From Variovorax sp. OK212 (GTDB lineage: Bacteria; Pseudomonadota; Gammaproteobacteria; Burkholderiales; Burkholderiaceae_C): DNA of 64,000 bases. Below the pieces are notes generated by a model, which saw only the letters and a program-made list of their open reading frames with translations, made no database searches and had not been told where the DNA came from. The translations under genes were made by a program, and so were the position numbers. The stretch lies in assembly GCF_900112425.1 (NCBI RefSeq), contig NZ_FOLP01000001.1, positions 720,082 through 784,081 of the forward strand. The letters run 5' to 3'. Below are positions 18,178-26,711 of this stretch, in pieces; the first letter of the stretch is position 1, and every line of letters starts with the position of its first letter.

Positions 18178-18179
18178 GG

Positions 18180-20699
18180 CTATTGCCTCCCGCCCTTCAC
18201 CTCGATGCGCACCAGGCCGCGCTCGAGGTGGTCGGGGTCGTTGGCGCAGAGCACCACTTCGTCGAAGCCCATCTCAAGCACCTCGGTGCCGGGCACGCCG
18301 GGCGTGGGCGCGTCGAAGCGTTTCATGGTGACCGACACCAGGTGCTCGACGCCGGCCACGCGGTGCACGCGGCCTTCGACGGCGCTGCGGTGCAGGTCCT
18401 GCCCGAAGGTCCACGCGTCGGGGTGGAAGAAGCCGGGCCGGCCGTCGGCGGTGTGGCCGTCGCAGAACTCCTGCTCGAGCACGAAGCGCAGGTCTTCGAC
18501 CCACTGGTCGGGCTGCGCGCACACCACGATGCGCAGCTCGATGGGGATGTAGTGGGGCGGGCGAAGCTCCAGGTCTTCGCCGATCAGGCGCACCGCCTCC
18601 AGGTGCGCGGCCACGTCGGCGCGCAAGGCGTCGTCGAGCGTGGTGCTGCCCGCGGGGTCGATCACCACGCGCACGGTGCGCCAGCTGCCGGTCCAGGCGT
18701 AGCGGGCCACGGCGCGCGACACGCGCGGCACCTCTTCGGCGCGGCGCACGTAGTCGGCCAGCGTAACGGCGCGCAGCTGGCGCGCCCGGTAGGCCTCGGG
18801 CGCGTTGCGGCGGATGCGCTCGGGCAGCTCGGGGTCGCGGCCGTCGGTCACGTCGAAGGGGTTCCAGGCGTCGGTGAACGCGCCCTGGAGCGCCCCGGCC
18901 AGGTCGGCGAGGTTCACGAGCTGGTCGGCGCCCACGTTGCCTGCGTGGCCGCCACCGGCCTGGCCGGTCTGGTACTGCGTGTGCAGCTCGGCGCCGAAGG
19001 GCAGCAGCTGGCCGTTGACGCCGTTGCCCAGGCGCAGCGTGCTGCGCCGCCGCTCGTCGGTCTCGACCATGAAGCGGCGCCCGAACGAGGCCGAGTCGTC
19101 GCTGTGCACCAGGCTCTCGGTCTCGCTCCACGCCTGCGTCTCGATGCCGGTGACCACGCTCACCTGCAGCGTGGAACGCGCGGGCACTTCGCCGTCGACG
19201 GCGCCGTCCATCGGCGGGGGCAGGTAGGCCAGCGGGCCTTCGGGCAACGGCGCGAGCACCCAGTCGTTCGGGTCGCCGTGGCGCTCCAGCCGCTGGTAGT
19301 AGCGGTGCTTGTGGCTGGCGGTGTCGCTGGGCAGCAGCGCGCCGGACTCGAAGAAATCGACCGCCATCGGCAGGCCTTCGTGCACGGGCACGAGGTTGCC
19401 GAAGAACAGTGAGATGTCTTCCTTCGGCACGCCCGCGCAGAAGGTGGTGAAGCTGTAGTCGAAGCGCAGGCGGTCTTCGTCGCGCCACTGCAGGCGCACC
19501 AGCCAGGTGTCGGTGACGGGGTCGTGCACGGTCTGCGCGGCGCCGTTGCCCGCCAGCAGCCGCAGCAGCTGCCGCTTGGCGCGGTTGCGCCCGGGCAGCA
19601 GGCCGGTGAGCGGGTTCAGCGCTTCGGCAATGAGCAGTTGCCGCAGCGCGCCCGTGCGCACCAGGTCGCGCAGCGCATCGGCTTCGGCCTGGCCCGCGCC
19701 GGGCACCAGCGGCACCACGTCGGCCACGCTGCTGCCCGCGCGCAAGGCGGGTTGCGCGTTGCGCCAGGTGTGCATGCGCAGCCGGTTGACCAGCGGGTCG
19801 AAGCGCTGGCGCTGCGCGGGCGGCAGGAAGCGCTCGCGGCTGGCGAAGAACACCGCGTCGTCTTCGGCCGGCGCCACGCCGGTCCACACCAGCAGATCCT
19901 GGCCGTCGAGGCGGAAGGGCGCCTGCCCGGCCACCACTTCGAGTGCGAGCCAGCTGCTGGCCTGGTTGCCTTCGTGCACGTGGTAATCCATGAACCGGGC
20001 CTGCCGCGCGAGCGTCACGCGCTTGCGCGCGGTGGCCAGGAAGGCCTCGGCCATCGTGCGGTCCTGGTGGTCGGCCAGCTCGTCGGCGGCGGCCGCGAAC
20101 AGGTCGATCAGCACCTGGTCGTGGTCGGCCTCGCTGGTGCTCTTCCAGCCCGGCACGCGCTCGGCCATGGCGGTCATCAGCGTGTGGCGAAAGGAATCGT
20201 AGTCGCGCGCGAGGTAGTCGATCTTCGGGCCGGGGCGCAGCGGCGGGCCGTCCTGCGGCGGCGCGCAGTCGTTGGTGAAGCAGCCCGGCCTGAACTTGAA
20301 GCCGATGGCCGAGAAGAAGGGGTCGATGCGGCTGCCGTCCCACACCAGCTCGAGCGTGTAGGTCGAGTAGTCGCCCACCGGCGCCACGCGCAGCGACAGC
20401 CGCGTGGCATCGACCCCCGTCACGGCCGTGACCTTGACCTGCCCCGCGGCGGCGCCCGCCGGCACGCGCGTGCCGCCGCGCACGCGGAAGATCTGGCCCG
20501 CGCGCGCCGGCGTGGCGGTGATCTCCGCCAGGATCGCGGCCACGTGCAGCTGGTTGAAGAAGCGCAGGTCGAGGTCCGCGTGGCCGGGGTTGGCGCCGGG
20601 CGGCAGCGCCACCAGCACCAGCTTCATGCCGTTGAGGTTCTTGCTCGCGAGCACGTCGGCGCGGTCGTCGACGAGTTCCTGGAAAACCACTGCACTCAT
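18180..20699 (-). CDS. Second baseplate wedge protein (eCIS, Afp11/Pvc11-like)
   Basis: 839 residues. Signatures include IDYLARDYDSFRHTLMTAMAERVPGW with DHDQVLIDLFAAAADELADHQDRTMAEAFLATARKR, typical of the Afp11 group. A baseplate-J-like segment follows (RLGNGVNGQLLPFGAELHTQYQTGQAGGGHAGNVGAD, then ARQLRAVTLADYVRRAEEVPRVSRA). It is expected to pair with the 884-residue protein to form the wedge ring. The ATG overlaps the stop of the gp25 gene by 4 bases (ATGA), so the two are translationally coupled. Confidence 0.85.
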   Translation of the reverse strand: MSAVVFQELVDDRADVLASKNLNGMKLVLVALPPGANPGHADLDLRFFNQLHVAAILAEITATPARAGQIFRVRGGTRVPAGAAAGQVKVTAVTGVDATRLSLRVAPVGDYSTYTLELVWDGSRIDPFFSAIGFKFRPGCFTNDCAPPQDGPPLRPGPKIDYLARDYDSFRHTLMTAMAERVPGWKSTSEADHDQVLIDLFAAAADELADHQDRTMAEAFLATARKRVTLARQARFMDYHVHEGNQASSWLALEVVAGQAPFRLDGQDLLVWTGVAPAEDDAVFFASRERFLPPAQRQRFDPLVNRLRMHTWRNAQPALRAGSSVADVVPLVPGAGQAEADALRDLVRTGALRQLLIAEALNPLTGLLPGRNRAKRQLLRLLAGNGAAQTVHDPVTDTWLVRLQWRDEDRLRFDYSFTTFCAGVPKEDISLFFGNLVPVHEGLPMAVDFFESGALLPSDTASHKHRYYQRLERHGDPNDWVLAPLPEGPLAYLPPPMDGAVDGEVPARSTLQVSVVTGIETQAWSETESLVHSDDSASFGRRFMVETDERRRSTLRLGNGVNGQLLPFGAELHTQYQTGQAGGGHAGNVGADQLVNLADLAGALQGAFTDAWNPFDVTDGRDPELPERIRRNAPEAYRARQLRAVTLADYVRRAEEVPRVSRAVARYAWTGSWRTVRVVIDPAGSTTLDDALRADVAAHLEAVRLIGEDLELRPPHYIPIELRIVVCAQPDQWVEDLRFVLEQEFCDGHTADGRPGFFHPDAWTFGQDLHRSAVEGRVHRVAGVEHLVSVTMKRFDAPTPGVPGTEVLEMGFDEVVLCANDPDHLERGLVRIEVKGGRQ

Positions 20700-21085
20700 G
20701 ATCCGGCCCTCTGGAACTTCACGATGCGCGAATCGGGGCTGCCCGCCGGCCGGTACTTGATGGTGACGGACAGCATGGCAAGGCCGTCGTCCCAGTCGAC
20801 CTCGATCAGCTCCACCGTGAGCCGGTGGCCGAGCCAGCGCGACAGCGCCTGCGTGATGCGCGCCTTGACCACGCCGCGCAGCACGTCGGAGGCGGGCTCG
20901 AACACCAGCTTGCGCAGCCCGGCGCCGAACTCGGGCAGGAAGAGGCGCTCGGCCGGCGCGGTGAGCAGCAACTGCAGCAGCTCGTCGCGCACCTGGTCGG
21001 CATCCGACACCGGCGCGGCGGTGCGGCCGTCGCGCGCAATGCGGAATGGAAAGGCGAGGTGGCGGCCGTTGGGGAGGGTGGCCAT
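20696..21085 (-). CDS. GPW/gp25-like baseplate protein
   Basis: 129 residues. HLAFPFRIARDGRTAAP...VRDELLQLLLTAPAERLFLPEFGAGLRKLVFEP is the standard signature of the gp25/GPW family. This small lysozyme-fold-like baseplate protein nucleates the sheath in T4, T6SS (TssE) and eCIS. The start at 21085 lies 2 bases after the stop of the preceding gene, and its stop overlaps the next start. Length is normal for the family. Confidence 0.92.
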   Translation of the reverse strand: MATLPNGRHLAFPFRIARDGRTAAPVSDADQVRDELLQLLLTAPAERLFLPEFGAGLRKLVFEPASDVLRGVVKARITQALSRWLGHRLTVELIEVDWDDGLAMLSVTIKYRPAGSPDSRIVKFQRAGS

Positions 21086-21087
21086 GG

Positions 21088-21417
21088 CTAGATTCCCATG
21101 GCGCGCGTCTGCGTCTGCACCACGATCGCCACGCCCTGCGGCGCCTGCAGGGCGTTGTAGCAGACGCCGACGCTCGACTGCAGAAGAAAGCCGACGCCGT
21201 GCAATGTTGTCTGCACCGCGCCGCCGCTCCAGCGGATGAGCAGGCAGGGCATCGGGTTCGGGCCCGAGAAGAAGGTGCAGCCGACGACCGGGTGCACGTC
21301 GGTCTCCAGCAGCGCGGGCGCGCCGTCGATCACCGCCTCGGTGTTGGCGGTGAAGAGCTGCGCCGTGCCCGCGTGCGGGCACATCACGGTGCTGGTGGTG
21401 GTGAGCAGCGGGATCAT
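21088..21417 (-). CDS. PAAR-like spike-tip candidate
   Basis: 109 residues starting MIPLLTTTSTVMCPHAG. The opening LTTTSTVMCPHAG and later VVGCTFFSGPNPMPCL resemble small PAAR-like proteins that cap the central spike in eCIS loci, with Cys/His residues able to bind a metal. It lies between the OB-fold spike and gp25, the position of the tip protein in Afp/PVC-type operons. The family match is from memory of motif pattern and position, so confidence is moderate. Confidence 0.65.
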   Translation of the reverse strand: MIPLLTTTSTVMCPHAGTAQLFTANTEAVIDGAPALLETDVHPVVGCTFFSGPNPMPCLLIRWSGGAVQTTLHGVGFLLQSSVGVCYNALQAPQGVAIVVQTQTRAMGI

Positions 21418-21439
21418 GCGTGTCTCCCCGTCGCCGCGC

Positions 21440-22015
21440 TCATGGCGGCACCCCGAAGGCCATCGCGCCGTTGACCAGGCTCACGCCCGCCAGCCCGACC
21501 TTGATGAGCCCGTTGTTCAGCGAGATGTCGCTGCCGCTGATTTCCAGCTTGCAGGCCTGGAAGCTCATGGCGATGCCCGAGCCGCTCAGCACGATCTCCG
21601 CGCCGCCGCTGTGCACGATCTTCACTTCGTCGCTCTCGTCGTCGAGCACGATCCTGTGGCCGTTCTGCGAGACGATCACACGCACCTTCTCGCCCTGCGG
21701 GTCGGGCCGCTGCCCGTCGGCGAACCAGCAGCCGGACCACAGCGGCAGGTCGAGGCTGCCGGCCTCGAACTCGATCCACACGCCCGAGCCGACGGCCGGT
21801 AGCATCACCATGCCGTGGCCGTCGCCCGCGAAGGGCAGCACCGGCATGGCCCAGCCGCATTCCTCGCCGTCGAGCAGGCCGGGCAGGACGGCCTTGATGC
21901 GGCAGCGGTTCTCGGGGTCGGAGACGTCGCTCACGAGGCCGCGGTACTTGCCGTAGTAGGTGGAGCCGATGCGGTCGACAACGCGCTCCAGGGTGAGTTC
22001 GGCTAGATCGATCAT
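21440..22015 (-). CDS. Spike protein with gp5/VgrG-type OB fold (phage baseplate assembly protein V-like)
   Basis: 191 residues from the ATG at 22015. YYGKYRGLVSDVSDPENRCRIKAVLPGLLDGEECGWAMPVLPFAG is the typical OB-fold opening of gp5/VgrG spikes, followed by GHGMVMLPAVGSGVWIEFEAGSLDLPLWSG. The C-terminal half (VSQNGHRIVLDDESDEVKIVHSGGAEIVLSGSGI) is the start of the needle-like beta-helix. In Afp8/Pvc8 and VgrG the hub and spike are one chain. Here the hub is the preceding gene (stop 22018), so hub and spike are encoded separately. Confidence 0.88.
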   Translation of the reverse strand: MIDLAELTLERVVDRIGSTYYGKYRGLVSDVSDPENRCRIKAVLPGLLDGEECGWAMPVLPFAGDGHGMVMLPAVGSGVWIEFEAGSLDLPLWSGCWFADGQRPDPQGEKVRVIVSQNGHRIVLDDESDEVKIVHSGGAEIVLSGSGIAMSFQACKLEISGSDISLNNGLIKVGLAGVSLVNGAMAFGVPP

Positions 22016-22017
22016 GG

Positions 22018-23178
22018 TCAGAAGATCCCCACGCTGGCTGAAACGGACACGCTGAGCCCGCCGCCGAGCGCTTCGGCCACGGCCGCGCCGGAGACGGTGC
22101 TGGTCGAGTCGGTCTTGGCTTCGAGCTCCTGCGTGTAGAGCGAAGGCGTGATGCGGTGCACCACGCGCGTGATGAGGTAGTCGCCGCTGTAGGGCGTGGC
22201 GCCCGCGTCGACGCGCACCTTGCGGTACGGCGTGAGCACCGCGCCGTAGCAGCCGGGCACCACGCGGCTGCGCAGCGTGTAGACATAGCCGCGGCGCCGT
22301 GCCTGGCCCGTGACGGCGGCGCTCGGGTCTTCGCGGTGGTTGTCCGCCGGGTGCAGCAGGCGGCGCGGCGTGAGGTCGGCGGGTTGCGCGGGCAGGTCGC
22401 GCATCAGGCCGAGGTCCTGCGCGCTGGTCTCGAAGCTGGTCACGCCCTGGTCGTTCACGCGCAGCACGCGCGCGCGGGTGCGCTCGGGGCCGCGCGGGTC
22501 TTCGGTGATCTCGGCGTCGGCCAGGTTGCGCTCGATGCCGATCATCACCAGCGCGGGCAGGTCGGCGGCGTCGCCGGGGTCGCCGGGGTCGGGCAGGAAG
22601 CAGCCGATGCTCTTGCCGCCTTGCTGCTCGGCCGGCAGCACGTAGGCGTGGCGGTCGTTGTGGCGCGCCAGCCGGCGCAGGAAGGTGAGCACCGTGCCGC
22701 GCCGCGTGGTGGTGGCGGGCGTGCCCTGCGTGGGCGGAATGCGCGTCTCGCCGATCACCTGCGAGAAGCGCTCGAACAGGGTGGCGGCCACCTCGCTGTC
22801 GCTCTTGTTTTCGAAGGGCTTCTCGGCTTCCTCGTCGCGGTCGAGAAAGGCGCTGTCGTCGCGCACCACCATGGTCGCGGTGCTGCGCCCGGGCTGCGCG
22901 TCGAGCCCGGCGTCGACGCCGGCGAGCGGCCCGTCGATCAGCGGCACGAAGCGCCCGTTGCCCAGGTCGAGCTCCACCCGCACGCGCGAGAACGGCGTGG
23001 CCGTGTCGCCGGGCCAGTGCTGCCAGGTGCCGCGCTCGTCGAGGCACAGCGCCATGCGCACGTGCGCTTCCCAGAAGGCGTCCATCTCCTGCGTGACCTC
23101 GATCTGCTCCACGCGCGCCAGCTCGTCCGCGCTCGCGGCGCGGTCGCCGAACCAGATGCGAAAGCGCATGTCGGCCAT
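22018..23178 (-). CDS. Hub protein, gp27/late-control-D-like (N-terminal half of VgrG/Afp8)
   Basis: 386 residues. MRFRIWFGDRAASADELARVEQIEVTQEMDAFWEAHVRMAL is followed by SDSEVAATLFERFS, RGTVLTFLRRLARHNDRHAYV and a C-terminal VDAGATPYSGDYLITRVVHRITPSLYTQELEAKTD. This pattern matches phage late-control protein D / T4 gp27 hubs, which form the trimeric ring from tube to spike. The start overlaps the stop of the 90-residue LysM-like gene (shared base 23178). It works with the separate OB-fold spike gene immediately downstream. Confidence 0.87.
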   Translation of the reverse strand: MADMRFRIWFGDRAASADELARVEQIEVTQEMDAFWEAHVRMALCLDERGTWQHWPGDTATPFSRVRVELDLGNGRFVPLIDGPLAGVDAGLDAQPGRSTATMVVRDDSAFLDRDEEAEKPFENKSDSEVAATLFERFSQVIGETRIPPTQGTPATTTRRGTVLTFLRRLARHNDRHAYVLPAEQQGGKSIGCFLPDPGDPGDAADLPALVMIGIERNLADAEITEDPRGPERTRARVLRVNDQGVTSFETSAQDLGLMRDLPAQPADLTPRRLLHPADNHREDPSAAVTGQARRRGYVYTLRSRVVPGCYGAVLTPYRKVRVDAGATPYSGDYLITRVVHRITPSLYTQELEAKTDSTSTVSGAAVAEALGGGLSVSVSASVGIF

Positions 23179-23450
23179 CAGGTTTTCGGCACGGCCAGCG
23201 TGTCGCCCGGGGTTTCGACGAGGGTGCGCCCGTCGAGCGCGGTGTTGGCGTCGCCCACGTGCCAGAACTGCGTGGCGTCGCCCTGGTTGGCCTGGGCGAA
23301 AAGGTCGAGGCGGTCGTGCGCCTGCACGGTCTGCGGGTCGCCGGTGACGGGCGTGAGCTTGCGCAGCCGCAGCGCCGTGACACGCTCGCCGGTGGACGCG
23401 AGCGTTTCGACGGTGGCCACGTTCGCGTAGCGGGAGTTGGCGAGGAACAT
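23178..23450 (-). CDS. Small LysM/gpX-like baseplate protein
   Basis: 90 residues. DRLDLFAQANQGDATQFWHVGDANTAL resembles the LysM-like core of phage tail protein X (pattern D-x-L-D-x-a, G-D, F/W-W, DAN). In Afp7/Pvc7 a LysM-type domain is attached to the C-terminus of the tube-associated protein; here it is a separate gene directly after that protein. It probably sits at the hub-tube junction. Function follows from comparison and position. Confidence 0.7.
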   Translation of the reverse strand: MFLANSRYANVATVETLASTGERVTALRLRKLTPVTGDPQTVQAHDRLDLFAQANQGDATQFWHVGDANTALDGRTLVETPGDTLAVPKT

Positions 23451-23459
23451 GGGCCGCTC

Positions 23460-24128
23460 CTAGAGGGGAATGAGGTCGGCCACCTGGTCGACGGTGTTGG
23501 CCAGGTTGGCGACGGCCTGCGCTTCCTTGGCGATGGTGGTGAAGGCCAGCGCGCCCTTGGCGAGCACGTCGTCGGAGCACTCGTCCACCGCGATCACGCT
23601 CAGCGAGATGTCGACCTCGGCGCGCAGCGGGTTGAGCACGGCGTCGTACTCGAGCTCGCCGATGGTCATCGAGTCGATGGTCACGGGCAGCACGCGCGTG
23701 AGGCCCCAGATGAAGAGGATGCGCGGGTACTTCTCGCGCGGAATGGGCTGGGCCGCCGGCGCCGCGCCGCCGCCCGCGATGGCGCTGCCGATGGCGTCGA
23801 TGGCCGCGCCCACCAGGCCCGCGAGCTTGCTGCTGGGGAGCACCATCTTTTCCAGCGCGCTGAGTTGCGGCCCGATGCCGAAGGTGCGCGCCAGCACCTT
23901 GTCGTCGGCCAGCAGGTTGGCGGCGCTGAAGTGGGCCTTGAAGCTGATCTTCTCGAAGGTGTGCTCGCCGGCCTGCGTGGTCTCGCGCTGCGTGGCGCCC
24001 GACGGGCGCGGCGGGATCTGCAGCACGCGCGAGAGCGACTCGGGGTTGTACTGGAAGATGACCACGTTCGGGATCGGCCCGATGAGGTCGGTGCCGTATT
24101 CGATGAGGGCGCCGCGCAGCAGGTTCAT
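23460..24128 (-). CDS. CIS tube-associated protein (Afp7/Pvc7 N-terminal domain-like)
   Basis: 222 residues from the ATG at 24128. PNVVIFQYNPESLSRVLQIP...GEHTFEKISFKAHFSAANLLADDKVLARTFGIGPQLSALEKM is the typical opening of CIS tube-initiation (adaptor) proteins. PRILFIWGLTRVLPVTIDSMTIGELEYDAVLNPLRAEVDISL completes the domain. It links hub and inner tube. The usual C-terminal LysM is absent and is supplied by the next gene. The start overlaps the stop of the 89-residue gene by 4 bases. Confidence 0.85.
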   Translation of the reverse strand: MNLLRGALIEYGTDLIGPIPNVVIFQYNPESLSRVLQIPPRPSGATQRETTQAGEHTFEKISFKAHFSAANLLADDKVLARTFGIGPQLSALEKMVLPSSKLAGLVGAAIDAIGSAIAGGGAAPAAQPIPREKYPRILFIWGLTRVLPVTIDSMTIGELEYDAVLNPLRAEVDISLSVIAVDECSDDVLAKGALAFTTIAKEAQAVANLANTVDQVADLIPL

Positions 24129-24394
24129 GGCGTGGCCTTCGGCGCGGCGCGGGCGGTGCTGGCTTGCCGCGCGATCTGCCGTGCGATGCGGGCGGCCAGT
24201 GCCGCGGGTTGCGGCGATGCAGGGGAATCGATGCGGCCGGCGTCCAGTCTTTCCATGGAGCGGGTGTTGAAGTCGCGCTGCTGCAATGCGCGCGACAGGG
24301 CAGGGCCGAGGAGGCGCGCGGCGGCCTGGGCGGTGGCGGGGTCGATGCCGCGCAGGTCGAGGTCGAGGCGGTCGATGACGATGCGTCTGGTCAT
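24125..24394 (-). CDS. Small hypothetical eCIS protein
   Basis: 89 residues, MTRRIVIDRLDLDLRGIDPATAQAAARLLG and an Ala/Arg-rich helical tail. The pattern IVIDRLDLDLRGI at the N-terminus with a following helix recurs in small unnamed proteins of such loci, but I cannot assign a domain. Its stop overlaps the start of the tube-associated protein, so it is translationally coupled. An assembly or chaperone role would be a guess. Confidence 0.65.
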   Translation of the reverse strand: MTRRIVIDRLDLDLRGIDPATAQAAARLLGPALSRALQQRDFNTRSMERLDAGRIDSPASPQPAALAARIARQIARQASTARAAPKATP

Positions 24395-24431
24395 CTCGTT
24401 GGCTCCCGTGCTTCTTTCGGGGTGTGTGCAC

Positions 24432-24513
24432 AGGACACCGGGTACTCCCCTGCACGAATGTCCCCCGGCTTCGCCCCCTCCTTTGTTTCGCGCAGGGGGA
24501 CACCCGATGTCCT
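24432..24513. repeat. Intergenic inverted repeat, about 27-bp arms
   Basis: Arms at 24432-24458 and 24487-24513 match at 22 of 27 positions (core AGGACAnCGGGT ... CCCCTGC). They surround a C-rich loop of about 28 bases in the 193-base gap between the ATPase and the 89-residue gene. It looks like a small mobile or REP-like intergenic repeat and would form a hairpin in the operon mRNA. Confidence 0.65.
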
Positions 24514-24587
24514 GAGCACGGAGGCACGCTGCCGGTGCGCGCCGATCAACGCCTGCCCTGAATGACGCTGAATCGAAGAACAGGCTT

Positions 24588-26711
24588 TCATTCCGGGCTC
24601 CTCGGCGCCGCAACCAGCGACGCGTAAGGACCGAACTGGTCCAGGCTGTGCGCCCGTTCGAGCTTCGCGTACTCGCGGTGCACCGCACGAATGACGGCCG
24701 GCATGCCCAGCGCACGCGGCGCACCTTCGTTCGCGCTTTGCAGGCACGCCTGGAACACGATGCCGCGGATATGGCCGCCGGCCAATGCGAAGTTCTGCGC
24801 GAGAAAAGGCAGGTCGAGCGCGCTCGCATCGACACCGCCCGGCATCGCACCCTGCCAGATGCGCAGCCGCTCGGCCGGGCCGGGCAAGGGCAGTTCGAGC
24901 ACGAAGCGCAGGCGGCGCAGGAAGGCTTCGTCGAGGTCCTTCTTGCGGTTGGTGGCGAGGATGGCCAGGCCCTTGAAGCGCTCCATGCGCTCCAGCAGGT
25001 AGCTCACCTCGAGGTTGGCATAGCGGTCGTGCGCGTCCTTCACCTCGGTGCGCTTGCCGAAGAGGGCGTCGGCCTCGTCGAAGAACAGGATCACGTCGGC
25101 CGAGTCGGCGGCGTCGAACAGGCGGCGCAGGTTCTTCTCGGTTTCGCCGATGTACTTGTTCACCACCTGCGACAGGTCGATGCGGTAGATCGGCAGGCCG
25201 AGTTCGTTGGCGATGGCCTCGGCCGCCATGGTCTTGCCGGTGCCGGGCGGGCCGGAGAACAGGGCCGCGAGGCCGCCCTCGTTCCACGCGCGCGCCGTGC
25301 CCCATTCGTAGTGCACGCGCGTGAGGTTGCGCATGGCGGCGACGATCTCGCCGAGCTGGCGGGTCTGCTCCGGCGGCAGCATGAGTTCGTCGAGCCGAAA
25401 GCGCGGCACAACCGGTTGCGCGAGCGCGCCCAGGTCGAGGTCGGCGCGCGCGGCTTGCAGCAGCGCCTCGGCGGTGGGCACGATGCCGCGCGCCGCGAGT
25501 TCGTCGCCGACGCGGTGGATGGCCTCGCGCTCGTAGCGAAAGCGCCGGGCCACCTCGCCCAGCAGGGTCTCGTCGCGCACGCCGGGCAATGCGCCACGCC
25601 AGCAGGCGAGGCGCTCGGCGTGCGTCATCGGTGGCACTTCCACGGGCGGCAGTGCGTGCGGCCCGAGGCTGCGCAGCGGCTCGCGCTCGCGCAGGCCGAT
25701 GAACACGGTGAGCGGCAGGGCGGGCAACGGCGGCGGCTCGGCATGCGCGTCGTGCGCGCAGCCGTCGGCCAGCAGCTCGATGGGCAGGTACACGGCGCAG
25801 CCGCGCAGCCAGGCCGTGACCAGCAAGGGCTGCAGGTGTTCGCGCGCCAGCGCGGGGCTGGGCTGCACGACGGGCACGCCGGCCGGCGCGCAGGCCGCGG
25901 CCGCGACTTCGGCCAGCGGCGCGCCGGCCACACCGACCAGCGGCTGCAGGCTCATGCGCGCGCCGGGCGCGGTCACGCGCAGGCCGGGCGGCGCGGCGAC
26001 GTCGCTGCACGGCGGCACCGCCTGCAGCGAGGCCGGCGCTTCATGGCCGGGGAACAGCAGCTCGCGCGCGACCGGCCCCGCGACCGCCAGCGTGGCGTGC
26101 CAGCCCTGGCCGTTCGCCGACAGCACGCCGTGGCGCAACAGCGGATGCGCCGCGTCGAAACCGCGCACGAGGTCGTCGGGCTCGTCCCACAGGCGCTGTG
26201 CGAGCGCCAGCGTGGGCTCGGTGCGGCCCGGGTCGTTGAGACAGGCCGCGATCACCTGGCCGGCCGCGCTGTCGACCACCGGCAGCAGCGCCATCGCGAG
26301 CACGAAGCGCTCGAGCGGCGTGAGGCCGAGCGCCTGCACCAGCCACGTGAAGGAGCCGCGCGGGCCGCCGGCTCGCACCGGCGCAGCCGGCGCTGCGATC
26401 AGCTCGCCGAGGTGGCGTGCCGTGACGTCGCTGGCGAAGAAGCTGCGCTTGTCGTTGGCGTAGCGCAGCAGGTCGAGCGTGCCCAGCGCGCGGTCGGAAA
26501 ACGGCGGCAGCGCGCTGTCTGCATCGCCGGGCATCTGTGCCACCTGCGCCACCTGCGCGGTCCGCTCGCGCCACAGCCAGCACACCTCGCGCCGCAGCCG
26601 CAGCGTGACCTGGCGCAGCCAGTGCTGCGCCAGCGGGTCTTCGCCGCGCGCGCCGGGCAGGAACACCACGGCATCGGCGTCGCTGGCCTTGAGCGGGGTG
26701 TTCTGCGTCAT
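24588..26711 (-). CDS. AAA+ ATPase of the eCIS (Afp15/Pvc15-like)
   Basis: 707 residues. The C-terminal third is a classical AAA+ module: Walker A GPPGTGKT (about 487-494), NKYIGETEKNLRRLF, Walker B VILFFDEADALFGKR, sensor LATNRKKDLDEAFLRRLRFVLELP. The N-terminal part has winged-helix/partner segments (LTPLERFVLAMALLPVVD). Almost all Afp/PVC-type loci carry such an ATPase, needed for particle assembly or quality control rather than for ClpV-like recycling. The start overlaps the DUF4255 stop by one base. Confidence 0.9.
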   Translation of the reverse strand: MTQNTPLKASDADAVVFLPGARGEDPLAQHWLRQVTLRLRREVCWLWRERTAQVAQVAQMPGDADSALPPFSDRALGTLDLLRYANDKRSFFASDVTARHLGELIAAPAAPVRAGGPRGSFTWLVQALGLTPLERFVLAMALLPVVDSAAGQVIAACLNDPGRTEPTLALAQRLWDEPDDLVRGFDAAHPLLRHGVLSANGQGWHATLAVAGPVARELLFPGHEAPASLQAVPPCSDVAAPPGLRVTAPGARMSLQPLVGVAGAPLAEVAAAACAPAGVPVVQPSPALAREHLQPLLVTAWLRGCAVYLPIELLADGCAHDAHAEPPPLPALPLTVFIGLREREPLRSLGPHALPPVEVPPMTHAERLACWRGALPGVRDETLLGEVARRFRYEREAIHRVGDELAARGIVPTAEALLQAARADLDLGALAQPVVPRFRLDELMLPPEQTRQLGEIVAAMRNLTRVHYEWGTARAWNEGGLAALFSGPPGTGKTMAAEAIANELGLPIYRIDLSQVVNKYIGETEKNLRRLFDAADSADVILFFDEADALFGKRTEVKDAHDRYANLEVSYLLERMERFKGLAILATNRKKDLDEAFLRRLRFVLELPLPGPAERLRIWQGAMPGGVDASALDLPFLAQNFALAGGHIRGIVFQACLQSANEGAPRALGMPAVIRAVHREYAKLERAHSLDQFGPYASLVAAPRSPE

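Noticed and set aside
24391..24594. Short gene starting MKACSSIQRHSG between the ATPase and the 89-residue gene
   Set aside because: It is part of a longer shadow frame, runs through the inverted repeat and has no ribosome binding site.
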